Origin: Candidatus Rokuibacteriota bacterium
GTDB lineage: Bacteria; Methylomirabilota; Methylomirabilia; Rokubacteriales; CSP1-6
Length of the DNA stretch: 57,531 nt
Assembly (NCBI GenBank): GCA_016188005.1
Contig: JACPIQ010000016.1
Span: 1 to 57,531, forward strand
Direction of reading: 5' to 3'
Numbering within the stretch: position 1 is the first letter of the stretch; each line of letters begins with the position of its first letter. This document shows, piece by piece, positions 26,049 to 34,698 of the stretch. The translations under genes and the position numbers were made by a program. Below the pieces are notes generated by a model. That model saw only the letters and a list, made by a program, of their open reading frames with translations. It ran no database searches and was not told the origin of the DNA.

Positions 26049-27416
26049 TCAGACATCGACCAGGGCGTCTGCCACATCAAGCGCCCGGTCCAATCCCCGC
26101 ACACCCTCTGCGATCGCTTCCTCAGCGATGATCAACGGAGGCGCGACAACGAGGTGGTTGATCCACCCCATTACGTAGACACCCTGCCGCATCGCCTCAG
26201 CAACGACCGCGTTAACGACTATGGGTCTACCGGAAGCCTTGTCTGCCCGCGTGTTGAATGGCTGCCGCTGCGACCGGTCCTTGGTCAGTTCAATCGCCCA
26301 AAACAGTCCGATCCCTCGGACGTCACCGATGGACGGATGCGCCCGCTCAAGCGTGCGGAGCTGCTCGCCGAGGTAAAGCCCAAGCTGTCGCGCCCGGCCA
26401 ATCAGGTTCTGAGTCTGATACTCGCGGATCGCGGCGATCGCCGCGGCGAGCGCAACCGGGTGGCCCTCGTATGTGTGCCCGTGAGGGAGCGCGTGGTCAT
26501 CGAAGTACGCCGCGACGTCGCGCGACACGGCCGTTACGCCGAGAGGTACGTACGCGCCCGTCACCCCCTTGGCGGTGGTAAGGATGTCGGGAACCACGCC
26601 CCAGTGGTTGACCGCGAACCACTCGCCCGTGCGCCCCCAGCCCGTCATCACCTCGTCCGCGATCAGGAGAACCCCGCGGCGGGTGCAGATCTCTCGCAGC
26701 CTCGCGAGGTACCCCTCGGGTGGAACCAGCACACCGTTGGTCCCAACGACCGGCTCCACCACGACCGCCGCGATATCCCCCTCGTGCTCGATCATGTACT
26801 CCACGTACTTCGCGCACGCGAGATCGCACGCCGGGTAGTGCCAGCCGAACGGACACCGGTAACAGTACGCATCCGGGGCGAACCGCACCCCCGCCGCGAT
26901 GCCTGAAGGATCCGCGCCCCACCGGCGATGGTCTCCCGTCGCGGCAATCGAGCCTGCCGTTGATCCGTGATAGGAGTGGTAGCGGGAGATGATCTTCGAG
27001 CGCCCCGTAACCGCGCGCGCAATCTTGAACGCAGCCTCATTCGCCTCCGTCCCGGACGTGGAGAAGAAGAACCGGTCCAGCCTGCCGGGCATCACTGCCG
27101 CGACGCGCCGCCCGGCCTCGGCACGAACCTCCATGGCAAACGCGGGGCTGAGGTACGCGCCCCGGCGCGCCTGCTCGGCGATCGCCTCGGCAATGGCGGC
27201 ATTCCCGTGGCCGAGGTTGCTGCACACGAGCTGTGACGAGAAGTCGAGGTACCGCCGACCCGCCGCGTCGACGAAGTGGCACCCCTCGGCCTGTACCACG
27301 TGTAGTGGTGTCCAGTCCCGCTGCTTGCTCCAGGTGGCGAACGTGTAGGCCGCCGTGGCGGCCCCGGTGTCCGCGGACGGTGTACACATCGAGGACGTCC
27401 CCTCGCGATCGTTCAT
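26049..27416 (-). CDS. Class-III PLP aminotransferase (omega-amino acid/pyruvate type)
   Basis: A 455-residue fold-type I aminotransferase. The PLP phosphate-binding segment is FFFSTSGTEANEAAFKIAR, the aspartate that contacts the pyridine is in LLIADEVMTGWGRTGEW, and the Schiff-base lysine is in TTAKGVTGAYVPLG. Relatives convert beta-alanine, taurine or other omega-amino acids with pyruvate or 2-oxoglutarate. In the reductive pyrimidine route the last step is exactly such a transamination of beta-alanine. The ATG at 27416 overlaps the stop of the hydrolase gene (ATGA); the longer open frame is rejected. An unusual Cys cluster, CYRCPFGWHYPACDLAC, lies mid-protein. Confidence 0.87.
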   Translation of the reverse strand: MNDREGTSSMCTPSADTGAATAAYTFATWSKQRDWTPLHVVQAEGCHFVDAAGRRYLDFSSQLVCSNLGHGNAAIAEAIAEQARRGAYLSPAFAMEVRAEAGRRVAAVMPGRLDRFFFSTSGTEANEAAFKIARAVTGRSKIISRYHSYHGSTAGSIAATGDHRRWGADPSGIAAGVRFAPDAYCYRCPFGWHYPACDLACAKYVEYMIEHEGDIAAVVVEPVVGTNGVLVPPEGYLARLREICTRRGVLLIADEVMTGWGRTGEWFAVNHWGVVPDILTTAKGVTGAYVPLGVTAVSRDVAAYFDDHALPHGHTYEGHPVALAAAIAAIREYQTQNLIGRARQLGLYLGEQLRTLERAHPSIGDVRGIGLFWAIELTKDRSQRQPFNTRADKASGRPIVVNAVVAEAMRQGVYVMGWINHLVVAPPLIIAEEAIAEGVRGLDRALDVADALVDV

Positions 27417-28057
27417 GGCGAGCGGAACGCGCGCCACTCGCTCACCAGCGCGTCGGCCCGGGTCACCGTCGCGAAGTACCGCGCAAGCGTTTCGAGCGCC
27501 GACGCGTGAAGATGGCGAATACTCGCGGCTACGCAATCCTCCGGGATGAGCACGAAGTAGTCCCGCATGAATGCCGCGCGCGCGGTTGAGTCCACGCAGA
27601 CGTTGGTCGACATCCCGCTGAGAACGACCGTCTGGATTCCCAGCGCGCGGAGCCGACAGTCCAGATCCGTGTTGAGAAAGCCGTCGAACCGTGTCTTCTC
27701 GAGGACTATGTCCTCGGCGCGGGCATCCAGCTCAGGGGCCAGCGCCGCACCCCAGCTTCCCTTCCAGACGACCGGCACGCGGTCCCGACCCTGTTCACCT
27801 CGCTTTTCCAGGATCGGCGGGGACGACGCGTCGTCGCTGTTCACATGCCGAACGTAGATGATCTTCACGCCCTCCTGACGCGCGTCGGCGACCAACCGGA
27901 CTGCCCGCCGGAGCATCTCGCGCAGCGGGGCCAGGTCAACACCAAGCCGGGCCAGCCCACCCGCCGGGCTCACGAAATCGTTCTGGAGGTCGATCACGAG
28001 CAATGCGCTGTGTCGAGGATCGTACTTCACGTGTCTCACGGTGGGCTTCACGGACAC
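27413..28057 (-). CDS. Isochorismatase-type cysteine hydrolase
   Basis: A 214-residue alpha/beta hydrolase of the isochorismatase/N-carbamoyl hydrolase family. The catalytic triad is visible as Asp in LLVIDLQNDF, Lys in LEKTRFDGF and Cys in GMSTNVCVDSTARAAF. Close relatives split N-carbamoylsarcosine, ureidoacrylate (RutB) or biuret, all ureido or amide C-N bonds, which fits this operon. GTG 28057 has GAGG upstream; TTG 28078 and GTG 28051 are alternatives. The stop overlaps the aminotransferase start. Confidence 0.82.
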   Translation of the reverse strand: MSVKPTVRHVKYDPRHSALLVIDLQNDFVSPAGGLARLGVDLAPLREMLRRAVRLVADARQEGVKIIYVRHVNSDDASSPPILEKRGEQGRDRVPVVWKGSWGAALAPELDARAEDIVLEKTRFDGFLNTDLDCRLRALGIQTVVLSGMSTNVCVDSTARAAFMRDYFVLIPEDCVAASIRHLHASALETLARYFATVTRADALVSEWRAFRSP

Positions 28058-28067
28058 TTCAGCCGCC

Positions 28068-29114
28068 TCACGCTTCAACGGCCCACTCCATGGTGTCGTC
28101 GCCGGTAAACAGGCTCTTCGTCCGCACGACGCGGATCGCCGGATTGAAACCCCTGCCGATCCCCACCTCCATCAGGCCGAAGAGCTCATCGAACTCCCGA
28201 AGGCGTGCCGGTGCCAGCTTCATCTCGAGGAAAGTCTCCAAGAATGGGTAGCGGGTGGCGCGGAACATCCAACGTTTCTGCCTCTGTTCGATCAAGCGAA
28301 CATAGGGCAGGCGCAACCAGAATGCGTGGGCCAAGTCGGACAGGGAGTTTCCGCTGGCGCGTCGCGCCAAGAGCGCGCCTTCATCCCTGAAGTTGTCGCC
28401 CCGGACAACCGCCGCGATCTCCGCCACCGAACACCCCCGTAATGCCTCCCAGCGTTCAGCCGCCAACACGAAGTCGAGGAAGTGTCGGGCTCTCAGCCGC
28501 TTGAAGAGGGGGAAGCAGTCGTCGCATTGAGGATGGGGCAACTTCGGGCTCACCGGCGGGATCGGCCCGGGCCCCCGCTGGTCGGCCTGGCCGGCGGTGA
28601 TGGCCACATCGCCACTCTCGACATGGACCCACCGGCAGGTGCGGTCGCCGTGCATCAGGTTGGTTGGCTGGACGACCCTCACCTGCGAGTTGAAGCCGGT
28701 GACCGTCTGCTGGTCCGCGATGCATGTCAACTCGCTCAACCGTCTGAGGCGATCGCCGGATACGCCGATATCGATGAGGCCGTCATAGAACGCGCAGCCG
28801 GTCGCTTCCACCACCATGAGGCCCGGACGGCGCTCCACCCTCCGGACGTTCGGGAACCGCGCCCAGTAGAGCCGATGAAACGTGTCGAGGTCTTGGTCGG
28901 GAGCCGCGGCCGCCATCAGTAAGCCCCGCGTGTGCGCCGATTCGAGACGAATGCGACGGGCCACGTCCCAAGGATCGGCCTCCTGCCGGTCGAGCGCGTG
29001 CAGAAGATCCACGAAGTCGGCGAAATAGCGAGCAGCCAGCCACGCGTACGTGGCCAGGGCCGGACAGGCCGGACACTCAGGGAAACGCAACGCCGCGGGG
29101 CTCACCAGCGTCAC
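28068..29114 (-). CDS. Tandem L-2-amino-thiazoline-4-carboxylate (ATC) hydrolase-like protein
   Basis: A 348-residue protein made of two similar halves. Half one (about 1-165) ends with GFNSQVRVVQPTNLMHGD and CRWVHVE; half two (about 190-348) ends with GFNPAIRVVRTKSLFTGDD and MEWAVE. This ending is characteristic of the ATC-hydrolase family, whose founding member opens the ring of L-ATC to N- or S-carbamoylcysteine in pseudomonads. Typical family members are single domain, so the fusion is unusual, and the halves have diverged. Both keep a Cys-containing N-terminal stretch (CPACPALATYAW and CDDCFPLFKRL). A carbamoyl product would suit the adjacent ureido-type hydrolases. The GTG start overlaps the nitrilase stop as GTGA. 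The function is inferred from a family resemblance. Confidence 0.7.
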   Translation of the reverse strand: MTLVSPAALRFPECPACPALATYAWLAARYFADFVDLLHALDRQEADPWDVARRIRLESAHTRGLLMAAAAPDQDLDTFHRLYWARFPNVRRVERRPGLMVVEATGCAFYDGLIDIGVSGDRLRRLSELTCIADQQTVTGFNSQVRVVQPTNLMHGDRTCRWVHVESGDVAITAGQADQRGPGPIPPVSPKLPHPQCDDCFPLFKRLRARHFLDFVLAAERWEALRGCSVAEIAAVVRGDNFRDEGALLARRASGNSLSDLAHAFWLRLPYVRLIEQRQKRWMFRATRYPFLETFLEMKLAPARLREFDELFGLMEVGIGRGFNPAIRVVRTKSLFTGDDTMEWAVEA

Positions 29115-29950
29115 GTTGCCACGCTCGATGGTTCCAGGCTTAGAGCGCCTGTCAGCACGTGGTACGCAGCGGGACGGATGTCCTCCATGACGGGGAATTC
29201 CTGCCGGAGTCTCCGGACACGCGCCAGGTCGACCCGAGCAACAGCGATCCCTGGGTCCTCGCCGGCGTTGGCAATCACAGCGCCCCAGGGGTCAACAACC
29301 ACGGAGTTGCCGAGATAGCGGCGGCCGTTGACGGTTCCCGCGAAGTTTGCAGCGGCCAGGTACACTTGGTTCTCGACGGCGCGTGCCCGGGTGAGAATCT
29401 GCCAGTGCTCGAGACGCGGGTATGGCCAAGCAGAGGGGACAGCGAGGACTTCTGCGCCGGCCGCGGTCAGAGCCCGGCATGCCTCGGGGAAGCGGAGGTC
29501 GTAGCAAATCGCCAGTCCGATGCGACCCAGCGGGGTATCGACCACCGTCAGGCTCCGTCCCTCCTGAAACACCCCCCGCTCGCGGGAGCCGTAGCTGTTG
29601 AATAAGTGGACCTTCCGGTACTTGCCGAGAAGGGTTCCGGTCGGCCCAATCAACACCGTGGTATTGAAGAGCGCCGCGCCGTCGCGCTCGACGAGGCTGC
29701 CACAGCACAGGACGATGCTACGCGCTGCGGCGGCCTCCGCGAGGCGATCGACGGTCGGACCAGGAATCGGCTCGGCGATTTCCGGGTAGCGCGCGTAGGC
29801 GCCGGCGGCCGTGAACACCTCGGGAAGCACGACGAGCGCCGGAGCTGGCGGTGCCTCGGCGAGCCAGGCAAGGGCGAGATCCAGGTTCCCCTCCTTCTCG
29901 CCGGGAGTCGGCTGGAACTGCACCACGGCCACCGTGAAAACCTTCGTCAC
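29111..29950 (-). CDS. Carbon-nitrogen hydrolase (nitrilase superfamily)
   Basis: A 279-residue enzyme with the Glu-Lys-Cys triad in LVVLPEVF, GKYRKVHLF and GLAICYDLRFPE. The sequence falls in the amidase/omega-amidase and N-carbamoyl-amino-acid amidase part of the family; beta-ureidopropionase is a relative. It probably hydrolyses the ureido or amide product of the dihydropyrimidinase. The start is GTG 29950 because GGAGGTGGAGC sits immediately upstream; the longer frame to 29971 lacks this. A second, unrelated amide hydrolase is encoded two genes downstream. Confidence 0.88.
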   Translation of the reverse strand: MTKVFTVAVVQFQPTPGEKEGNLDLALAWLAEAPPAPALVVLPEVFTAAGAYARYPEIAEPIPGPTVDRLAEAAAARSIVLCCGSLVERDGAALFNTTVLIGPTGTLLGKYRKVHLFNSYGSRERGVFQEGRSLTVVDTPLGRIGLAICYDLRFPEACRALTAAGAEVLAVPSAWPYPRLEHWQILTRARAVENQVYLAAANFAGTVNGRRYLGNSVVVDPWGAVIANAGEDPGIAVARVDLARVRRLRQEFPVMEDIRPAAYHVLTGALSLEPSSVAT

Positions 29951-29972
29951 GCTCCACCTCCGTTCGCGCAAG

Positions 29973-31343
29973 TCACCACCCGTGGCGGTCCATTCTCACG
30001 AACGTCCCGCTCCCGCTCGTGCCGACAACCTGCCCGCCCTCCATTACTACCTCGCCACGGACCATCGTCAGGCGAGGCCAGCCCCGAACCCGGCGACCGG
30101 CGAACGGCGTGAAGTCCGACGTCCCGACGAAGCCCCGGGGGTCGATCTCGCGCTCCTCCTCCGGGTCGACGAGGACCAAGTCGGCGTCGGCCCCGACCGC
30201 GATCGTCCCCTTCCGCGGGTAAAGGCCGTAGAGCCGCGCCGTGTTCGTGCTGAGAAGCGCCACGAGTTGCTCGAGACGGAGGCGGCCAGCCAGGACGCCC
30301 TCCGTGATCAAGAGCGGAAGCATCGTCTCAAGACCGGGAAACCCGGGCCGAGTGCTCCAGATGTCGTCCCCAAGCTTCCCCGAGAGGTGGTTGGAACAGT
30401 GGTCACTGCCCAGACTCTCGATCGTTCCATCACCCAGCGCCGCCCAGAGTGCTGCCTGGTCATGGACGCCCTTGATCGCCGGCGTGATCTTGGCAAGCAA
30501 AGGGTGGGACTGGGAAGCCCCATCCGAACTCAGGAGCAGGTAGTGCGGACAGGTCTCCCCACTGATCCTGACACCTCGCGCGCGAGCCGCTGCGAGCGTT
30601 CGGACGCCCAGCGCCGAACTGATGTGCAGGACGTGGACCGGCGCCCCAACAACGCCGGCGAGGAATGCGACCCGCTGGATACTTTCCGCCTCGATGAAGT
30701 CCGGACGCGCATCCGCCCAGCCTTGCAGGTCCCGACGCCCCCTCGCGCGGTGGAGCAGAAGTTCGGCGAGATCTCCGTTCTCGGCATGGACAAGCACGAG
30801 CCCGTCCAGCGCCCGCGCAGCCTCAAGCGTCTCAAACAGGACGGCGTCGTTGGCCGAGGTAATACCGAGGCGCTTGCCGTCCTCTCCTCGGTACGCCATG
30901 AAAACCTTGAACGTCCGCACGCCGGCGGCCACGAGCGCGGGCAGTTCCAGCACGTGGTCTCGGTTCATGACTGCGACGTGAAAGCCGACGTTCACCAGGG
31001 CACTGGCTTCGACTTCGGCGGCGCATCGCTTCAGTACGGGCATCGCCGCGCCCGCCTCGATCACGAAGCTAAGCAGGGTCGTGACCCCTCCTGCGACGGC
31101 CGCTCTCGTCTCCGTCTCGCAGTCCCGCTCGAACGGCAGTACGAGGCCCAAGTGGACGTGCGGATCGATCATGCCGGGCAGAAGCCACTGCCGCTTCGCG
31201 TCAATCGTCCGGCGCGCCCTCGGCAGGCTCGTGTCGCCGCCGACAGCCGTGATACGACCACCGGCAACCGCGACACCACCGGACACGACGCCCCCCGGCG
31301 TGACCATCTGCGCGTTACGGATGACGCAATCCGCCATGCTCAT
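29973..31343 (-). CDS. Dihydropyrimidinase / hydantoinase
   Basis: A 456-residue metal-dependent cyclic amidohydrolase. Zinc ligands are seen in DPHVHLG, the carbamylated Lys in VRTFKVFMAY, His in LVHAENGD and LHISSALG, and the metal Asp in LGSDHCSNH. The enzyme opens hydantoin, dihydrouracil or allantoin rings. It is translated from an ATG at 31343 that overlaps the stop of the dehydrogenase gene (ATGA); the open frame upstream is read-through. The pairing of a PreA-like reductase with this enzyme is the core of the reductive pyrimidine pathway. D-hydantoinase or allantoinase specificity cannot be excluded. Confidence 0.88.
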   Translation of the reverse strand: MSMADCVIRNAQMVTPGGVVSGGVAVAGGRITAVGGDTSLPRARRTIDAKRQWLLPGMIDPHVHLGLVLPFERDCETETRAAVAGGVTTLLSFVIEAGAAMPVLKRCAAEVEASALVNVGFHVAVMNRDHVLELPALVAAGVRTFKVFMAYRGEDGKRLGITSANDAVLFETLEAARALDGLVLVHAENGDLAELLLHRARGRRDLQGWADARPDFIEAESIQRVAFLAGVVGAPVHVLHISSALGVRTLAAARARGVRISGETCPHYLLLSSDGASQSHPLLAKITPAIKGVHDQAALWAALGDGTIESLGSDHCSNHLSGKLGDDIWSTRPGFPGLETMLPLLITEGVLAGRLRLEQLVALLSTNTARLYGLYPRKGTIAVGADADLVLVDPEEEREIDPRGFVGTSDFTPFAGRRVRGWPRLTMVRGEVVMEGGQVVGTSGSGTFVRMDRHGW

Positions 31344-32605
31344 GTGGCCGAGCCGACCGGTGCCTCGTCGGCTGCTCGCGCCAACTGCCACGCATCGGTG
31401 GGGCAGTTCACCACGCAGAGGTTGCATCCCGTGCACAGCGCTTTGTCGAGGACCAATCGCTGTCCCGTGATCGACAACGCCATGCATGTCGTCTCGGCAC
31501 AGATCCCGCACAGCGTGCACTTGTTCTCCTCGAGCAGGGGGTACGCGCGTGCGAAATCGTCGTACTCCACCTCCCCGATATACCGATGGCTCGCGCCAAC
31601 GAGCTCCTCGACCGAGCCGAACTCCTGCTCTTCCAAGTACCGCTGAAGGAAGCTCTTCGAGTGGCGGATCAGCTTCACGCCGCGCCAGAGGATCCCCGAG
31701 GAGAACTGCACCGTCCGGGCCCCCAACAACATCGCCTCAACGGCATGCTCCGGGTCCAGGATCCCCCCCACCGCTGACACGGGAATCCGGACGTGCAACG
31801 AGATGGCGGCGACAAACTTGTACATGAGAAAGCGATCCCACGGGCCAAAGGCCGCGGAGAAGTTGAACCGCTTGGTAAAGGGATAGGCCGACCGCCCCCG
31901 CGTCCGCAGGTCGGGTGGGGCGATCGAGACCGGCGCGTTAATGGCCGAAATGGCGTCGGCCCCTGCGTCCCTGATGCCCTGGGCCACATGAATCAACTGG
32001 GGGTAACCGATCTCGGGTGTCATCTTCACCATAACCGGCACATCCACGGCCTTCTTGACCGCGCGGGTGATCTCCCGCAGCAGCGACGGAACCTGACCTA
32101 CGAGGAACCCTGGAGCACGGGGAAACTCGCCGTCTCCATCGAACTCGCCGGCGCTGAGCGGGCACGACGTGTCGAGCTCGAGCATGTTCGCGCCCTCGGC
32201 CACCATCTCCCGCGCGATCGACGCCCACGTCGCCGGGTCGGCGGACCCCCCCATCACGTTGGCGATGATGGGCACACCGATTCCTCGGAGGCGGTACAGC
32301 AGCTCGAGTCCAAAGTCCCGATTGCAGAGGTTCTTCACGTTCAGCGCGAGCCCGAAGAGGCCGATCTGGTGGAAGGGTGGCCGGCCACGCGCCGCGATCA
32401 TCCGGCGGGCAGGCTGCATCCGGGATCCGTCGGAGCCGGGTAAGGACAGGATACAGGGGGTGCAGACTGCCCCGGCTCCCGCGTCCACATGACGTCGCAA
32501 GAGGTCGGCCATGCCCTGCGGGTCGACCCGGGACACCGACACCTGCGACGCGACGAAAAAGGGGTTGTCGAAGTGAATCCCGCAGAAGTCGACCGCCAGG
32601 CTCAT
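31340..32605 (-). CDS. preA: PreA-like dihydropyrimidine dehydrogenase with 2x[4Fe-4S] tail
   Basis: A 421-residue protein: an FMN-binding dihydroorotate-dehydrogenase barrel (about 1-330) and a ferredoxin tail with CTLCGICAETTC and CTGCNLCVVNCP. This is the architecture of E. coli PreA, the pyrimidine-reducing subunit. The barrel keeps PFFVASQVSVS near the start, LELDTSCPLSAG at the active-site loop and SAVGGILDPEHA at the phosphate site. AAGGAG precedes the ATG. PreA normally needs the NAD(P)H-oxidising partner PreT; no such gene is in this window, so electrons may come from a ferredoxin or a distant partner. Confidence 0.88.
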   Translation of the reverse strand: MSLAVDFCGIHFDNPFFVASQVSVSRVDPQGMADLLRRHVDAGAGAVCTPCILSLPGSDGSRMQPARRMIAARGRPPFHQIGLFGLALNVKNLCNRDFGLELLYRLRGIGVPIIANVMGGSADPATWASIAREMVAEGANMLELDTSCPLSAGEFDGDGEFPRAPGFLVGQVPSLLREITRAVKKAVDVPVMVKMTPEIGYPQLIHVAQGIRDAGADAISAINAPVSIAPPDLRTRGRSAYPFTKRFNFSAAFGPWDRFLMYKFVAAISLHVRIPVSAVGGILDPEHAVEAMLLGARTVQFSSGILWRGVKLIRHSKSFLQRYLEEQEFGSVEELVGASHRYIGEVEYDDFARAYPLLEENKCTLCGICAETTCMALSITGQRLVLDKALCTGCNLCVVNCPTDAWQLARAADEAPVGSAT

Positions 32606-32649
32606 CTACCAACTCCTTGGAAGGCGTCTCGCCCGATCCGGCCTCACCA

Positions 32650-33321
32650 TCAGAAGGACGGCGGGGTGATGACCCAGATGGAGGTCGCGGGCTCGTCCCC
32701 CGGGTTGTTGTACCAGTGCGGAATGACGCTCTGGTAGGAGATGCTGTCGCCGGTTTCGAGGACGTAGGTTTCGTCCCCGAGATGCACCTCAAGCCTCCCG
32801 GACAGCAGCACGCCGCATTCCTCGCCCTCGTGCGAAAACGGCTGTTCCTTGTTTGACGACATGTGGGGGGGCAGTTCCACGTACACGACTTCCAGCTTCC
32901 GGTAAACATCGGGTGTCAGCAACTCGTAGATCGGTCCCTCGACCGCCGCCGCGTCCCTGGGAATGAGCCGCTTGCGCTCGTGGCGCCGCACCACAACCCC
33001 CTCCGTCCGTGGCCCTTCGAAGAACGTCCCGATCGGCACGTCGAGGGCATAGGCGATTTTTGCAATCGTGAGGAACGAAGGGTTGCCGACACCACGCTCG
33101 AGCTGGCTCAGGAGCCCTGCCGAGAGACTCGCCTTCTCGGCTAGCCCCTCCAGGGAAAACCCTCGCGCCGCGCGAAGCTCCTGGAGCTTCGCGGCGAACT
33201 TCGCGAGGACTGCCGTCGCTCCCCCGGGATCAGGCAGGCGCCCGGCGCCTGGGGCCTTCCGCCCCTCGACGTCCTCAACCCCCTTTCCCGTCGCTGAAGA
33301 TTCCTGCCCCTCGTTGCTCAT
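32650..33321 (-). CDS. XRE-cupin transcriptional regulator
   Basis: A 223-residue regulator: an acidic, Gly/Ala-rich leader of about 35 residues, an XRE helix-turn-helix (about 42-97; FSLEGLAEKASLSAGLLSQL), and a C-terminal cupin (about 140-220; HEGEECGVLLSGRLEVHLGD). PuuR-type regulators share this build and bind a small ligand in the cupin. It is inside the catabolic operon, starting in the amidohydrolase stop (ATGA), so it is made with the enzymes it probably controls. A palindrome over the operon promoter (37931-37946) is a candidate target. Confidence 0.9.
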   Translation of the reverse strand: MSNEGQESSATGKGVEDVEGRKAPGAGRLPDPGGATAVLAKFAAKLQELRAARGFSLEGLAEKASLSAGLLSQLERGVGNPSFLTIAKIAYALDVPIGTFFEGPRTEGVVVRRHERKRLIPRDAAAVEGPIYELLTPDVYRKLEVVYVELPPHMSSNKEQPFSHEGEECGVLLSGRLEVHLGDETYVLETGDSISYQSVIPHWYNNPGDEPATSIWVITPPSF

Positions 33322-34679
33322 CGAGCCTGAGGCCCTTCCCCCGTCATCGCCCGTCGTGTCACGTCCCGCAGTCCGCGTTCCCCGGTGATCCTCCTCATCC
33401 GCGCGATTAGGTCGTCGATCCGGACCCCCTCCACGGTGCCGCCGCTCACGATCGCCTCACCATCGACGAACACATCGTCAACGTCCTGCCCGGTGCAGCA
33501 ATACACTAGGTTGCCGTAGGGGTTGTTCCAGGGCTGTACGTGGAGACTGCGTGTCCTGATCGTGATGACGTCGGCGCGCTTCCCCACCTCCAGGCTGCCA
33601 ATTCGCTGTTCAAGCCCGAGCACCTGCGCTGCCTTGCTCGTCGCCAATCGGACGACTTCCTCGGCTGGCAGGAACATCGGATCGGCGCTCTGCACCTTGC
33701 CCAACAGGGCGGCGCACCGCATCTCTTGGAAGAGGTCCATGCCGTTATTCGATGGCGCGCAATCCGTGCCAAGCGCCATGGAGACACCCGCGCGGACCAT
33801 CTCGTCAACCGGCGCGATCCGCGCCTCGATCTTCGCGTTGCTGACAGGACAATGCGCGACGTGCGTTCCAGTCCCGGCGAGCAAGGAGACTTCCTCCGTC
33901 GTCACGTAGAGGCAGTGGGCGGCGATCACGTCCGGGCCGAGGAAGCCAATGTCATACAGGTAGGAGACCGCGCCCATGGCTCCGCGAGCCCTGACGGCAT
34001 CCACTTCCTCCTGCGACTGCGCCACGTGGATGAACATCTTGGCACCCGTATCGTCGGCCAAGCGCCGGATCGTCCGGAGAAGCTCGGTCGAGCACGTGTC
34101 GGTTGCGTGGGGACCGAACCCCGCGCTGATGCGGTTCTCGCCGGTCACCCCCCAGCGGCTGATAAGCGCCTCCGCCTTGTCGAGCTCCGGTCTCCGCCCT
34201 ACATCAAGCAACGACGTCGTCACGACCGCGCGGATACCACTTTCCACGAAGGCATCCACGATCGCGTCCATGTGCGCGTAGCGGTCGGCCACGCACGTAA
34301 CGCCGTTGCGCAGCATCTCGTAGCACGCCGCCAGCGCAGCGGTTTTCAAATCGTCTGGCGTCACCCGTGCGTCGAGGGGCCAGATGTAATCCGATAGCCA
34401 CGTTCCGCGCGGGGCATCGTCGGCCAACCCCCGGAACAGGTTCATGCAGGCGTGCGTATGAACATTGACGAGCCCGGGCATGACGACGTGATCGCGGACG
34501 TCGCGGATCTCCGCGTCGATGATCTCCGGGGCTCCCTCCTGAGGCCCCACGTAGGCGATGCGAGAACCCTCCATGAGCAGGGCACCCGGATCGAAGATGT
34601 CGCCCGAGGCGTTCATCGTCATGACCGTTCCGCCCCTCAGCACCCGCCACATCCTGTGCCCCTTGCTCCCACCGCTCAT
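33318..34679 (-). CDS. Amidohydrolase, ATZ/TRZ-MtaD type (deaminase/chlorohydrolase family)
   Basis: About 453 residues in the Zn/Fe amidohydrolase barrel. Metal sites are in VNVHTHACMN, FIHVAQSQEE, IAAHCLYV and LGTDCAPSNNGMD. The family deaminates or dechlorinates N-heterocycles, such as guanine, cytosine, S-adenosylhomocysteine and s-triazines. First in enzyme order after the importer, it could remove an exocyclic amino group from the incoming compound before ring reduction. ATG 34679 is chosen; ATG 34652 has a somewhat better ribosome site (AAGGGG) and is a real alternative. The stop overlaps the regulator start. Confidence 0.85.
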   Translation of the reverse strand: MSGGSKGHRMWRVLRGGTVMTMNASGDIFDPGALLMEGSRIAYVGPQEGAPEIIDAEIRDVRDHVVMPGLVNVHTHACMNLFRGLADDAPRGTWLSDYIWPLDARVTPDDLKTAALAACYEMLRNGVTCVADRYAHMDAIVDAFVESGIRAVVTTSLLDVGRRPELDKAEALISRWGVTGENRISAGFGPHATDTCSTELLRTIRRLADDTGAKMFIHVAQSQEEVDAVRARGAMGAVSYLYDIGFLGPDVIAAHCLYVTTEEVSLLAGTGTHVAHCPVSNAKIEARIAPVDEMVRAGVSMALGTDCAPSNNGMDLFQEMRCAALLGKVQSADPMFLPAEEVVRLATSKAAQVLGLEQRIGSLEVGKRADVITIRTRSLHVQPWNNPYGNLVYCCTGQDVDDVFVDGEAIVSGGTVEGVRIDDLIARMRRITGERGLRDVTRRAMTGEGPQAR

Positions 34680-34698
34680 CGCCACGCCACCGACCCCC

